From NCBI GenBank assembly GCA_963824195.1, contig CAWGOJ010000003.1, positions 1 to 64,000 of the forward strand: 64,000 bases of DNA, read 5' to 3'. This DNA comes from Bog-473 sp963824195. GTDB lineage: Bacteria > Actinomycetota > Acidimicrobiia > Acidimicrobiales > RAAP-2. Positions 26,502-36,234 of the stretch are shown in pieces. Each line of letters opens with the position of its first letter. The first letter of the stretch is position 1. The notes beneath the pieces are model-generated. The model was not told where the DNA came from. It ran no database searches and saw nothing but the letters and a program-made list of their open reading frames with translations. A program made the translations under genes and the position numbers.

Positions 26502-27959
26502 TCATGGTGTTCCGAACCAGGTGGTCAGGGCGTCACGCAATCCGGTATCCGTGCCGTCCCCCACCCAGGCGACATATCCGTCGGGCCGGATCAACACGGC
26601 AGTGGGAGCGGTGACCGCGCCAAGCACCGGGAGCTCCCACGGACCGACATATTCAGCATCGATCAGCTGGACCCGGTCAGCCCATGGAGTGATGTCAAGG
26701 CCGCCGGGCTCACCGAGGTTGAGCAGCACCGGCTTGGCGTCGTGCAACAGGGTGAAGACCCGCAGCGGGCCGTCGGGGGCCACGAGGTCCAGATCGGGCA
26801 TGCGACGCCCGAGCAGGGGGTGTCCCTCACCGAGGTCGTAATGAATGTCCAGCCCGGAGATGATCCCGGCGAGCCGTTTGCGAGGCTCGTCCATGATCGC
26901 CAGCTCCGACATCAAATCGACCAGGGCCTTGACGCGCTCGTCCGGGCGCTGGAGCACGGCCAGAGCCATCGTGTGCTGAAGCGCGCGGGCAGCGACCGGG
27001 TGGCGCTCGTCATGATACGTATCCAGGAGGCTCTCCGGGGAGGTCCCGTTGACCACCTGAGCCAGCTTCCATCCCAGATTCACCGCATCTTGCACACCGA
27101 GGCTGAGGCCCTGTCCACCCGCCGGATAATGCACGTGCGCCGAGTCGCCGGCGAGTAGGACTCGTCCCGCTCGGTAGGCCGCCGCCTGACGGGTCATGTC
27201 GGTGAACCTGGCGATCCACGTGGGACTGTGGACCCCGAAGTCGGTTCCGTACACGGTGATGAGCGCCGCGCTCAGATCGCGCAGGCTGGGCTCGCTGCTC
27301 GGGCCGAGCTGCTGCTCGGTCACGACGACCCGCACCGTCCGCCCATCCTCCAGCCTGTGGAGCGCATGGACACCCGTCGCGTCCTGGCGGATGCCCCGCG
27401 GCGGTTCCTCGGTCACCTCGACCTCGGCGATCAGGTTGCTCCTGGTCGGGTCCCACCCCGGGAACTCGATGCCGGCTGCTTTGCGGATGACGCTGCGTCC
27501 TCCGTCGCACCCGACGAGATACTGCGCCCGCAGCAACTGGCCGTCGGACAGCTCGACGTCGACGCCGGCGTCGTCCTGCGCGAAGCCCGTCACCTCAGAT
27601 CCGTAGTAGATCCGCACCGGGAGCTCGGCGATCCAGGCGGCCATGATCCGCTCGATCTGGTTCTGCCAGATCCCGAGGGAATACGGATGACGCGTCGGGA
27701 AGTCGCTCATGTCCAACACGGTCGTGCCGATCATCGCGGCCTGAGCCACCTGACCTTCCGCGAGGAACCGATCCGCGACCCCACGCTGATCCAGCACTTC
27801 GATCGTGCGCGAGTGAAAACCGCCGGCCCGTGAGCCGACAAGCATGTGATCGGGACGCCGCTCGACGACCGCGACGTCGACTTTCGCCAACGCCAACTCA
27901 GCCGCCAGCATCATCCCCGTCGGACCGCCTCCGGCGATCACCACCGCATGCGTGGCCAT
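26502..27959 (-). CDS. FAD-dependent aromatic monooxygenase (PHBH/PgaE/rifampicin-monooxygenase-like)
   Basis: 485 residues. The FAD motifs are complete: IAGGGPTGMMLAAEL near the N-terminus, LVGCDGGRSVIRK (DG motif) and RVLLAGDSAHVHYPAGGQGLSLG (GD motif). GIWQNQIERIMAAWI and the C-terminal thioredoxin-like tail LIRPDGYVAWVGDG are typical of the polyketide/rifampicin hydroxylase group. It hydroxylates an aromatic or polyketide substrate using NAD(P)H and O2. No polyketide synthase is nearby, so a detoxification role is as likely as a biosynthetic one. Confidence 0.83.
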   Translation of the reverse strand: MATHAVVIAGGGPTGMMLAAELALAKVDVAVVERRPDHMLVGSRAGGFHSRTIEVLDQRGVADRFLAEGQVAQAAMIGTTVLDMSDFPTRHPYSLGIWQNQIERIMAAWIAELPVRIYYGSEVTGFAQDDAGVDVELSDGQLLRAQYLVGCDGGRSVIRKAAGIEFPGWDPTRSNLIAEVEVTEEPPRGIRQDATGVHALHRLEDGRTVRVVVTEQQLGPSSEPSLRDLSAALITVYGTDFGVHSPTWIARFTDMTRQAAAYRAGRVLLAGDSAHVHYPAGGQGLSLGVQDAVNLGWKLAQVVNGTSPESLLDTYHDERHPVAARALQHTMALAVLQRPDERVKALVDLMSELAIMDEPRKRLAGIISGLDIHYDLGEGHPLLGRRMPDLDLVAPDGPLRVFTLLHDAKPVLLNLGEPGGLDITPWADRVQLIDAEYVGPWELPVLGAVTAPTAVLIRPDGYVAWVGDGTDTGLRDALTTWFGTP

Positions 27960-28162
27960 ACGTCACCCCTCCTCTTTCCGAAGGTTCTGGTTTGGGCCGG
28001 AGATTGTGCGCACCGACCGCGGCCTTGCTGCAAGCGCCCGGTGCGCGCTACAGTGACAATGGCGGGGAGTCGGTACTGCCCCTTCCTTTGTTCGGTGCGG
28101 ACGGACAAGTCCTGTGCGACGCAGCGTCGCGTACGGCGGAACCGTGTCCAACGGGCAGTGGG

Positions 28163-29158
28163 CTAGAGGGCACCCCGGACCTCGAGCCCGACCGTGCTGA
28201 CGTGGATCGGGAGCACCCGGTAGCGCTTGTCCAAGAAGGTGACGCGATGCTCAAGTGCCTCTTTGGTCTCCCGGGTGGCGCTCAAGATCGTGACTGAGCC
28301 GCCATCTCCCCCGGCCCCATTGACCTTCCACCCGACCGCGCCTTGCGCCGCCGCGAACTCAATCACCCGTCTGGCGTCCACGCCCACAAGCCCCGGGTGC
28401 AGGGACCCCTGGGCCTCGGTGTTGGCGATCATTGCCTGACCGAAAGCGTCGAGATCCCGGGCAAGGACAGCGTCGCGAGCCGCGACCGCCGCATCTCGCA
28501 ACCGCGAGAACACCCCTGACCCTCGACACCCCACATCCTCAATCACCTGGCGGTGCACGGCCGAGGAGTCGTGGGCGCGACCAAGGAAGACCAGCGTTAG
28601 CCGGGGGCTGAGTTCCTCCCAGGTCGGCAGTGGGTACACCGTGGCCTCGGGGTACGTCTCGATTTCGAGGTAATTGATCCCGCCGAACGCTGCGCTCAGC
28701 TGGTCCTGGATCCCGCTCTGGACACCGAGAATGTCGACTTCGAGCCGATGCGCTGCGTAGGCGATGTCGCGCGGCGAGCGTTGCTCCAGGCGCAAGGCAG
28801 CCAGTCCGCCCAGCAGAGCAACTGCAACCGCCGCCGACGTACCGGTGCCGCAACCAGCCGGGACGCCGGAACGAACTCCGACTTCCACGGCGAGTCCCCT
28901 TGGGGGTGGGAACGCGTCGATGGCGGCCTCCAGCAGCGGGTGGCGGGCGACCCGGGGCGCCCGGGGGACGACGGAGTACCGGTCGCCGAAGGTCTCCACG
29001 TCGAACACCACAGGGTCCGGACCTACCGTCGTGCGGATCGAAACCTGTACTCCCGGCGTCACTGCGATATTCAAGATCCGCCCCGGTCCCCCAAACCATG
29101 TGTCGGTCCATCCGCCGTTGTCGCAGATCCGCACGGGAGCCGATGCCTCGATCACCAC
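28163..29158 (-). CDS. GHMP kinase (sugar-1/7-kinase-like, HddA/fucokinase group)
   Basis: 331 residues. The start APVRICDNGGWTDTWF holds the GHMP N-terminal motif as in heptose-7-phosphate and fucose kinases. Motif 2, VPAGCGTGTSAAVAVALLGGL, is the ATP P-loop-like segment. AAHRLEVDILGVQSGIQDQ and the C-terminal KVNGAGGDGGSVTIL (motif 3) complete the fold. It probably phosphorylates a sugar or sugar phosphate for nucleotide-sugar synthesis. It lies 56 bp downstream of the methyltransferase on the same strand, and the two may be cotranscribed. No partner isomerase or nucleotidyltransferase is present. Confidence 0.78.
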   Translation of the reverse strand: MVIEASAPVRICDNGGWTDTWFGGPGRILNIAVTPGVQVSIRTTVGPDPVVFDVETFGDRYSVVPRAPRVARHPLLEAAIDAFPPPRGLAVEVGVRSGVPAGCGTGTSAAVAVALLGGLAALRLEQRSPRDIAYAAHRLEVDILGVQSGIQDQLSAAFGGINYLEIETYPEATVYPLPTWEELSPRLTLVFLGRAHDSSAVHRQVIEDVGCRGSGVFSRLRDAAVAARDAVLARDLDAFGQAMIANTEAQGSLHPGLVGVDARRVIEFAAAQGAVGWKVNGAGGDGGSVTILSATRETKEALEHRVTFLDKRYRVLPIHVSTVGLEVRGAL

Positions 29159-29214
29159 TCAGCATCCCCCATCGTGTTCGCCGACGAGAAGGAGGGAGAG
29201 CTCGGGGGCAAGAC

Positions 29215-29862
29215 TCACCCGTCACCAAGCCGGGCTGTGAGGTAGATCCTCTTGGACGCATGCTCGTGGGGCAGCGGGTCGCGGTAGCGGATCTCCTGGA
29301 TCACAAACGACTCGCGTTCGACTACTCCCCGAAGCTCGTCTGCCCCGTACAGGGTGCCCCCGACGGTCGCTATCTCATGACCCAGGAATGTGCTGGTGTA
29401 GACCTCCGATTCGCCCAGGTGGGTGGCAACCACTAGGAGACCAGCTGGTTTGAGGATTCGGCGGATCTCAGCCAAGGAAGTTCGAAGAGCTGGCCGGGGG
29501 AGGTGGTGCACGGAATAGAACGCAACGACCCCTGAAAACGATCTCGCGCCGAAGGGAATCGAGCGCATGTCGCCACAGGCAAGGCCGCGGGTCCCCGTGC
29601 GTCGCTGCGCCACGAGGAGCATCTGGAGAGCCAGATCCATGCCGACCACCCGAACGTCCCGTTGGGCGAGGTATTGACCGACCTGCCCGGGTCCGCAACC
29701 AAGGTCGAGGACAGGCTCTGGTCCGGCGATCCCTTCGGCTACAGAATCGAGGACTTCGCGATCTACCGTGAGCGCCAGCAGGTCATCGGCAAATGCTTCT
29801 GCATAGTCCTCCGCGGCGACGTCATAGGCAGCACGTACCGCCGACGGATCGAAGGGTTCCAC
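29215..29862 (-). CDS. Class I SAM-dependent methyltransferase
   Basis: 215 residues. Motif I is PVLDLGCGPGQVG, followed by VVGMDLALQML (acidic residue binding SAM ribose), GDMRSIPFGARSFSGVVAFYSVHH and EIRRILKPAGLLVV. This is the UbiE/methyltransferase-11 type. The target is unknown. It precedes the GHMP kinase on the same strand, so a modified-sugar role is possible but not shown. Confidence 0.77.
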   Translation of the reverse strand: MEPFDPSAVRAAYDVAAEDYAEAFADDLLALTVDREVLDSVAEGIAGPEPVLDLGCGPGQVGQYLAQRDVRVVGMDLALQMLLVAQRRTGTRGLACGDMRSIPFGARSFSGVVAFYSVHHLPRPALRTSLAEIRRILKPAGLLVVATHLGESEVYTSTFLGHEIATVGGTLYGADELRGVVERESFVIQEIRYRDPLPHEHASKRIYLTARLGDG

Positions 29863-30127
29863 GATGAGAAGTCTGGTTCCCTCTGATCATCCCGGGCAAC
29901 AGATTCGTCAACCCCATTGTGTTGCTGAATTGTCTTGCTGAGCAGTTGGTCAGCTGCTCCGCCTCCGATGGCATGGGACCTGTGGCCCTGGTGGAGTCAG
30001 GGAGACCCGGTCGGCCACACGTTCCGACGGTGCGAGGCAAGACCACCCGTAGAGTCCAGCCGGCGCTCCCCCACTCCGACCGACGGTGTCCAGGCCCGGC
30101 CCGCATTTTCCGACGGATGCGCTCTCG

Positions 30128-30883
30128 TCACTCCCGAGGTCCAGCCGGGAGCAGGAGAACGGGCAGCGCGGACGTATCGACTACCTCGCGGAGGACTCGC
30201 GCCCGACCGGGCGAGCTGTCCTGGGACCAGCTCAAGATGACCATGTCGGCACCGTGCTCACGAGCCACCTCGGCCACCCGGACGCCGACGGGGCCAGAGC
30301 GCATCTCGATCTGGACCTCACGCGGGAAGTGACGACTGAGGAACTCACTGCCCAGCATCTGCAGATCGCGCCCGGGGTGATCGAGCATCTTCGGCTGGGT
30401 TGCCTCGGTGAAGACGTGGACGACGATGATCTCGACCTCGGCGCCGATGAGCGGCAGCAACCCCTCGATGACTGGTTGGGAAGACATCTCCGTGCCCTCG
30501 AGGGGAAGGAGGAGGTGGTGGAACGCCTTAGGCGCGACGAACTCGGGGGGCACCAAGACGACCGGCTTGCTGGCGTGTTCGGCGATGTGGCGGGCCGTCG
30601 GCCCGATGAGACGCGTGCCGTGGGTGGAGGCTCCGGCACCGATGACTGCGGCGAGCACTTCAGGAGCGTCCATGGCGCGGAGCAATTCCGGCCCGACTGG
30701 ACCCCCACGTTGCCGCAACGTGACGCCGGCACGATGGGCCAGCAACGCCGGCGACGGCCCGTGGCCGGTCGTCACGTGGACAGCCTCGACTTCGGAGCCG
30801 GTCATCTCACCGACCCGAAGGGCAGTCTGGAGCACCGATTCGGCGGTGCCCATCGAATCAAGGGCAGCAAGGATGACGCTCAT
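30128..30883 (-). CDS. Universal stress protein with two tandem Usp domains
   Basis: 251 residues from ATG 30883 (MSVILAALDS). The ATG overlaps the TGA of the upstream GH65 gene, giving tight coupling. Domain 1 ends IGPTARHIAEHASKPVVLVPP. Domain 2 starts HHLLLPLEGT and ends REVVDTSALPVLLLP. The classical Usp ATP loop G-2x-G-9x-G(S/T) is degenerate in both halves, so nucleotide binding is uncertain. Being last in a trehalose/glucan operon, it may tie that metabolism to stress or dormancy. Confidence 0.78.
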   Translation of the reverse strand: MSVILAALDSMGTAESVLQTALRVGEMTGSEVEAVHVTTGHGPSPALLAHRAGVTLRQRGGPVGPELLRAMDAPEVLAAVIGAGASTHGTRLIGPTARHIAEHASKPVVLVPPEFVAPKAFHHLLLPLEGTEMSSQPVIEGLLPLIGAEVEIIVVHVFTEATQPKMLDHPGRDLQMLGSEFLSRHFPREVQIEMRSGPVGVRVAEVAREHGADMVILSWSQDSSPGRARVLREVVDTSALPVLLLPAGPRE

Positions 30884-33800
30884 TGCGGTTCCTTTGGCGC
30901 GCTGCGGCCGATGGCGAACGAGCCTGCGGGCGGACCACAGGTCACGGCGGCCTGATCGCTCACTCGTACCAGTAGGGGGGCGTCGCACGTGACCGTGACC
31001 CGGTCGTGCTCGGCCAGCACCCCGACTCGCCGACCGAGGAAGCGAAACCGCAGACCGAGAGTCGACCAGGCCTGCGGCAAGCAGGGGTCGATGGCGAGCA
31101 CGCCGCCGTCCGCCCGCAATCCGAGGAACCCGAAGGCAAGCGCCTGCCAGACCCCACCCATTGTGGCCAAATGCAATCCCCCCGATGTCGTTCCCGTGAG
31201 ATCGTCCAGGTCGAGGCGAGCGGCCAGCCGGAAGCGCTCCAGCGCTCGCTCGGGCTGACCGGCGCGAGCGAGCAGGGAGGCGGAGATCGCGGGCGACAGC
31301 GAGCTGCCATGGGAAGTGCGGGGCTCGTAGAAGGCAAGGCACTGTTCGAGTGACCCCGGCACCAACTCCTCCGGGACGAGTTGGTAGAGCATCAGGACAT
31401 CGGCCTGCTTTATGAGCTGGGACCCCGCGACGCGCTCGGCACCGAGCAGCACGTCAGCAGCCAGGGGCGCCGAACCGACCTGGGCCATGAGCAGAGGCTC
31501 CAGATCGAAGTAGCCGGCGAACTGCTCGTAGACCCCGTGCTCTGGGTTCCAGCCGTCGACCAACTCGTCGGCCAGGGCCCGCCACACCTCCACCTCCTCC
31601 GCGTCATCGTGTGCGTGCGCGAGGATCTCGGCGCCCCGGCGCAGATTCCAACGCGCCATCACATTGGTGAATGCGTTGTCGTCAACGATCTGGTGGTATT
31701 CGTCAGGACCCATCAGATGGTCGATGTGACCACGACCTGCCTGGTCAGATCGGATGCGGCTGGCCCAGTACCGGGCGGTCTCCACCACCAGGTCGCCACC
31801 GGCTCCGGCGAGAAAGGCGGTGTCCCCCGTCCAATCGGCGTAGTGCCCGGCGGCCCAGGCCACATCGGCCACGATGTGCTCCTCGAGGGCTCCTGTGGCA
31901 ATGGGGATCTCCTTGCCGTGGCGCCCTTTGACAAAGCGGGGGGTGACGTCGCTCCCGTCCCCCGCTGATTCCCAGGGGAAGCGGGCGCCGGCCAAGCCCT
32001 GGTCCCTGGCCGCGGCCCTGGCGGCGGGCAAGCGGCGGATCCTGTACTCGAGCATGGCCCGCGCACATTGCGGCCGGATGGCCGCCAGCGCCGGCAATAC
32101 GAAGACGTCGGCATCCCAGAAGACGTGTCCGGCATAGGCCCCACCGGTCAAGCCACGGGCCCCGACCGCCGCTTCGCCGCGTTCGGCGGCCGAACTCAGC
32201 AGGTGGAACACCGCAAACCGCGCCGCCAGCTGGTCCTCGGCGACGTCTTGGTGGTCCCCCTCGATCACCACCTCGGCGTCCCCCCATCTCTCCGCCCAGG
32301 CCCGGCGGTGCTCGGCCAGCAGTGCGTCGAAGCCGAGATCCTCGGCGCGCGCGAGGTGTTCTCTGGCCAACTCGAGGCCCTCGCCCCCGGCGGGAGCAAC
32401 GGCCCAGGCGGCCAGCCGTTCGACGACGTGGCGCCCCCCCGGCACCCTCATCCGCTGCTGCGCCGCTACGGTGATCCGCCGACCGGCGTCACCGGTCGTG
32501 GCCCGGCACGCACCTCCCTGCTCTTCCTTCTCGAAGCCTTCGTCGTCCGCCGGAGGTCGCAGGGCGTCGCCCGGCTCGAGATGCGACGCCGGGGCCTCGG
32601 CCCGCAACGCCATGGCGTGCGGCGAAGCCGCGGAGACGAAGCGGATCGACTGCACTCGAGCACCGCGGCGCGCCAACGTGCCGGTACGCAGGTCAAGCAG
32701 CCGGTGCTCGTTGTTGGCACGGTGAGCCGTGGACAGCTCGAGCCCGGTCCACAGCGGTCCGGGGAGCAGCTTGGCCTCGTCGTCGTAGACGCCGCTCACG
32801 AGGAAGAGCGGAGCAGCGCCACGGCCGCTCTCCTCGCGGGACCCCCGCGTCCCCGCCCAGCCGTTGCCGAGCGAACCGAGGGACTCGGCCACCCGCATCC
32901 GAGCGACGTCGGTGGGGAGCGAGAGCGTCCACGCCGGGTCGGGGTCCACCCGCGGCACCCTGTGGTCGGCTCGGTGGGCGAGCTGGGCGTCAAGAAGCTC
33001 CGCGAATCGGGCGGGGCCCCCGCCCAGATGCAGCACGGCCCCGGGCACACCACCGGGTTCGAGGCCGACCGAGACGACCGGGGAGCGGGAGAAGGCGTCC
33101 ACCATCATGAACGAGTCGCTTCCGGTCACGCCACCGATGGGACCGAACTCGTCACCGCCGATGAGGACCAGCTCTCCGGTGATGCCACGGGAGGCCAGCC
33201 AGGCAGCCGCCCAGCACGCCGAGTCGGACTTGTCGGTGAGCCCGATCTCGACGTGCTTCACGTCGCTGGTGATCCGAGGGTCAGCGAGGCCGGCGGCGCG
33301 GGCGCAATCGGCGGCAATCCCGACGATCTCGGAGAGATCTGCCATCCCGGCCGCGCCAAGCCGTGCCGACACGGCCTCGGCGAGACGGTCGATCTCCGCC
33401 TTCTTGGGATCGGCCCAGTCAGGCACGGGAATGAGATCGATCTTGCGCCGGTTCAGCCGGTTGGCCACGACGCGCGCCTCGAGCCCCCGCTGGTGCAGTC
33501 GGTCGACGGTCTGCGCAGCTGCCCGGTCGAGCGCCCCGTCCTCCGCCGGGGTGGCGCTGCGCCGATGCAGGAGCCTCGGGCCTTGCGCCGTGACCTCGAA
33601 CACCTCGGAGCCTCGGTTGGTGCACAGAAACAGGTGCCCCATGCCCGTGGGTCTGGCCGCGAGCTGGCTGTCCACGTTCTCGACATGGGTCCCGCTGACG
33701 ACGACGACGTGCACGCCTGCGTTGCACAGAGCTTCGATACGGCCACGTGCGCCCCGGGCATCGGCCTGGCGGTCCGGGACCACAGTGCCGTCCCAGTCGA

Positions 33801-33885
33801 AGATGAGGGCCTCGAACGTCTCCTCCCGAATGGCCCGCCTGCGAGCCGACCCATTTTGCTGCTCCACGGACCCATCGTGGCGCAC
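30880..33885 (-). CDS. Fusion protein: N-terminal HAD phosphatase/mutase domain + GH65 disaccharide phosphorylase/hydrolase
   Basis: 1001 residues, GTG start at 33885. Residues about 25-270 form a HAD domain like trehalose-6-phosphate phosphatase or phosphomannomutase: ALIFDWDGTVVPD (motif I), VVVVSGTH (motif II) and LIGGDEFGPIGG (motif IV region). Residues about 310-990 are GH65: HVFWDADVFVLPAL, the catalytic Glu in GPDEYHQIVDDNAFTN, KQADVLMLYQLVP and the phosphate-site loop HGSSLSPAISA. Family members are trehalose, maltose or kojibiose phosphorylases, and some hydrolyse trehalose. The HGSS loop favours a phosphorylase, and the HAD part could then process the sugar phosphate. It sits between the debranching enzyme and the Usp gene. 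Confidence 0.85.
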   Translation of the reverse strand: MRHDGSVEQQNGSARRRAIREETFEALIFDWDGTVVPDRQADARGARGRIEALCNAGVHVVVVSGTHVENVDSQLAARPTGMGHLFLCTNRGSEVFEVTAQGPRLLHRRSATPAEDGALDRAAAQTVDRLHQRGLEARVVANRLNRRKIDLIPVPDWADPKKAEIDRLAEAVSARLGAAGMADLSEIVGIAADCARAAGLADPRITSDVKHVEIGLTDKSDSACWAAAWLASRGITGELVLIGGDEFGPIGGVTGSDSFMMVDAFSRSPVVSVGLEPGGVPGAVLHLGGGPARFAELLDAQLAHRADHRVPRVDPDPAWTLSLPTDVARMRVAESLGSLGNGWAGTRGSREESGRGAAPLFLVSGVYDDEAKLLPGPLWTGLELSTAHRANNEHRLLDLRTGTLARRGARVQSIRFVSAASPHAMALRAEAPASHLEPGDALRPPADDEGFEKEEQGGACRATTGDAGRRITVAAQQRMRVPGGRHVVERLAAWAVAPAGGEGLELAREHLARAEDLGFDALLAEHRRAWAERWGDAEVVIEGDHQDVAEDQLAARFAVFHLLSSAAERGEAAVGARGLTGGAYAGHVFWDADVFVLPALAAIRPQCARAMLEYRIRRLPAARAAARDQGLAGARFPWESAGDGSDVTPRFVKGRHGKEIPIATGALEEHIVADVAWAAGHYADWTGDTAFLAGAGGDLVVETARYWASRIRSDQAGRGHIDHLMGPDEYHQIVDDNAFTNVMARWNLRRGAEILAHAHDDAEEVEVWRALADELVDGWNPEHGVYEQFAGYFDLEPLLMAQVGSAPLAADVLLGAERVAGSQLIKQADVLMLYQLVPEELVPGSLEQCLAFYEPRTSHGSSLSPAISASLLARAGQPERALERFRLAARLDLDDLTGTTSGGLHLATMGGVWQALAFGFLGLRADGGVLAIDPCLPQAWSTLGLRFRFLGRRVGVLAEHDRVTVTCDAPLLVRVSDQAAVTCGPPAGSFAIGRSAPKEPQ

Positions 33886-33966
33886 GTCCGGAGGGGCCGC
33901 TAGGGGCGATCGTCACGACACTGACGATCCCTTCCACGCGGTCCCGGCGCCCTGGCGATGTGAGCG

Positions 33967-36216
33967 TCAGCCCTGGTAGGTGGCCGTCAAGGGATGGCGA
34001 GCGGATCGCTCGAGGACAAGGCCTTCGGGCAGTCCCTCGACATGCCAGCCGTGATGCGTGATCTCGATGCTCACCTTGCTACCGGCCAGGTCGAGCCGCT
34101 CGATCCGCAGCGGCAGGAAGCTCTCGGGAAGAGCCGGATCACACCACACCCTTCCGAACGGCACCCATGGATCGAAGCGCAAGAGCGTCCGCAACAGATA
34201 GAGCGGGGCGGCAGCGGACCACGCTTGGGGCGAGCACGACGTGGGGTACGGCACGGGCACGTCGAAGTCCTGCCTGTCAAAGCCGCAGAACAGCTCGGGC
34301 AGCCGACTGCCGAGTTGTTCCGAAGCATCGAGGAGCGCCAGGGCGATGCGCTGCGCCTCGACGACGAAGCCGTAACGCATCAGTCCGGCCGCGACGATGG
34401 CGTTGTCGTGGGGCCATACCGAGCCGTTGTGGTAACTCATCGGGTTGTAGGCGCCCATCGTCGTGCCCAGGGTGCGCACCCCGAATCCCGTGAACATCTC
34501 GGGGCTCATCAGGTGATCCACGACCGCGGCCGCCTTGTCCTCGTCGATGATCCCCGTCCACAGGCAGTGGCCCATGTTGGACGCCAGTCCGTCGACCGGC
34601 CGCTTCTCCGCATCGAGCGCGATGGCGAAGTAGCCGCGATCGGCCAGCCAGAATGCTTCGTTGAACCGTCGCTTCATGGCGGTCGCCCGATCCGCCCAGT
34701 GACGGGCCACCTCCGCGTCTCCCGCCTCGCGAGCGAAGTGGGCACGAGCCAGAAAGGCGGCGTAGACATAGCCCTGGACCTCCGCCAGGGCGATCGGGGG
34801 TTCCGCCAAGTTCCCCGAGGCAAAGTTGATGCCGTCGAAGGAGTCCTTCCACCCCTGGTTGATCAGCCCCCGGTCGGTAGCCCGCCGGTACTCGATGAAT
34901 CCGTCGCCATCGCGATCGCCGTACTCCTCGATCCATTCCAAGGCCCGGTCCGCGTGCGGAACCAGTGCATCCACATCGGCTGTGGCCAGGCCCCACCGTC
35001 GAAGTTCGCCCAGGAGCATCACGAACAGGGGCGTCGCGTCGACACTGCCGTAGTAGAGATTGCTGCCGCCGAGAGTCATCTCGGCGTCCAAACCCGACCT
35101 CACCTCATGGAGAATGCGCCCCGGCTCCTCCTCGGTGAGCGGGTCGACCCGGCTGCCCTGCAGGTGCGCCAGCGTCTGCAGCGTGCCGAGCGCCACCGTC
35201 GGGTCGACCGGGAGCAGCATCCAACTCGTCAGGAGTGAGTCACGGCCGAACAGGGTCATGAACCACGGGACTCCGGCCGCCACCACGACGCGATCAGGGT
35301 GGTCCGGGTCGAAGATCCGGAGCGCTCCGATGTCCTCGGCGCTGGTGGCCAGCACGGAGCTGAGCCGCTCTTCGGGGGTGCTCACCGTCGGTGCCGTCTG
35401 ACGCCAGGCCTCGTGCCGAGCAGCTGGCTGGCTGGTCTCAATCGGTTGGCCCGTGCCGTAGCGGGCTGGGATCTCCGCGCCGTCGAGCACCGGCGTGACC
35501 TGGACGCTCACCATGACGTCCTCACGGGGTGGCACCACCAACTGCCAGGTGATGTGGCCGGAATTCGCCTTCGCCTCGGCGTCTCCTTGCACACGGACAG
35601 CTCGGCTGTCAGAGCCGAATTGGTAGCTCATCGACAGGGTGGACGCAGTCGAAGTGCGTTCCACGCCGTCCCGGCTGCGGACGAGGCCTTCCTTGACGTC
35701 GAACAGTCCGGCGAAGTCTGAGTCGACTTCGAGCCCCAGCCCGACTCCGGCCGTCTCGGAGCCGAGATTGCGCACCGTAATGTCCTCGCGCATGCCGTTG
35801 CCGACGTACCGATGGCGGACCACCAGGAGTGTGCTGTCGGCCGTGCCGGCCCTCGGAGGTCGCCGGGCGATGAAGACGCCGGCGTAAGGCGCTGGGCTCT
35901 GGGCGGTCAACGCGTCGAGCTCGAAGCCGTCGACCATCAACTCAAAGCGGCTGAGGAACCTGGTGTCACGGAAGAACAGACCCTGCTCGGCTCCGGGCCG
36001 GATGTCGCCGGTTCGGCCACAGATGCAGAAGGTGACGCCCTCCACCAGCGTGATGGTCCCCGCTGCGGCGGCGCTGGGCGCTCCGCCATAGGCCCAGCCT
36101 TGCGTCAACGAACAGCAACCTTGCGGTGAACGGAGCGCGCGACCGCCCTCGGGGCCGGGCGGCAAAGAGGCAGGAACGATCTCAGGAAAGACAATCGCGA
36201 CGCCCGATCGATCCAA
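33967..36216 (-). CDS. Glycogen debranching-type amylo-alpha-1,6-glucosidase (GDE N-terminal bis domain + GH133-like)
   Basis: 749 residues. The N-terminal half reads VEGVTFCICGRTGDI, GLFFRDTRFLSRFEL and MREDITVRNLGSE, which mark the glycogen-debranching N-terminal domain. The C-terminal (alpha/alpha)6 barrel has AGVPWFMTLFGRDSLLTSWM, LEWIEEYGDRDGDGFIEYRR, NQGWKDSFDGI and NGSVWPHDNAIVAAGL, containing the likely catalytic acids. Proteins of this type remove alpha-1,6 branches or act on related glucans. It lies between the GT4 gene (18 bp) and the GH65 fusion (about 80 bp), all on one strand, forming a glucan/trehalose operon. Confidence 0.83.
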   Translation of the reverse strand: MDRSGVAIVFPEIVPASLPPGPEGGRALRSPQGCCSLTQGWAYGGAPSAAAAGTITLVEGVTFCICGRTGDIRPGAEQGLFFRDTRFLSRFELMVDGFELDALTAQSPAPYAGVFIARRPPRAGTADSTLLVVRHRYVGNGMREDITVRNLGSETAGVGLGLEVDSDFAGLFDVKEGLVRSRDGVERTSTASTLSMSYQFGSDSRAVRVQGDAEAKANSGHITWQLVVPPREDVMVSVQVTPVLDGAEIPARYGTGQPIETSQPAARHEAWRQTAPTVSTPEERLSSVLATSAEDIGALRIFDPDHPDRVVVAAGVPWFMTLFGRDSLLTSWMLLPVDPTVALGTLQTLAHLQGSRVDPLTEEEPGRILHEVRSGLDAEMTLGGSNLYYGSVDATPLFVMLLGELRRWGLATADVDALVPHADRALEWIEEYGDRDGDGFIEYRRATDRGLINQGWKDSFDGINFASGNLAEPPIALAEVQGYVYAAFLARAHFAREAGDAEVARHWADRATAMKRRFNEAFWLADRGYFAIALDAEKRPVDGLASNMGHCLWTGIIDEDKAAAVVDHLMSPEMFTGFGVRTLGTTMGAYNPMSYHNGSVWPHDNAIVAAGLMRYGFVVEAQRIALALLDASEQLGSRLPELFCGFDRQDFDVPVPYPTSCSPQAWSAAAPLYLLRTLLRFDPWVPFGRVWCDPALPESFLPLRIERLDLAGSKVSIEITHHGWHVEGLPEGLVLERSARHPLTATYQG

Positions 36217-36234
36217 ACCATGCCCGGCAGCCTT

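Noticed and set aside
25164..27158. Plus-strand 664-codon frame
   Set aside because: Antisense to the nitrilase and FAD monooxygenase, which carry complete catalytic motifs; no recognisable domain.
32068..33903. Plus-strand 611-codon frame
   Set aside because: Antisense to the HAD-GH65 fusion, whose catalytic residues are intact; composition is typical of a shadow frame.
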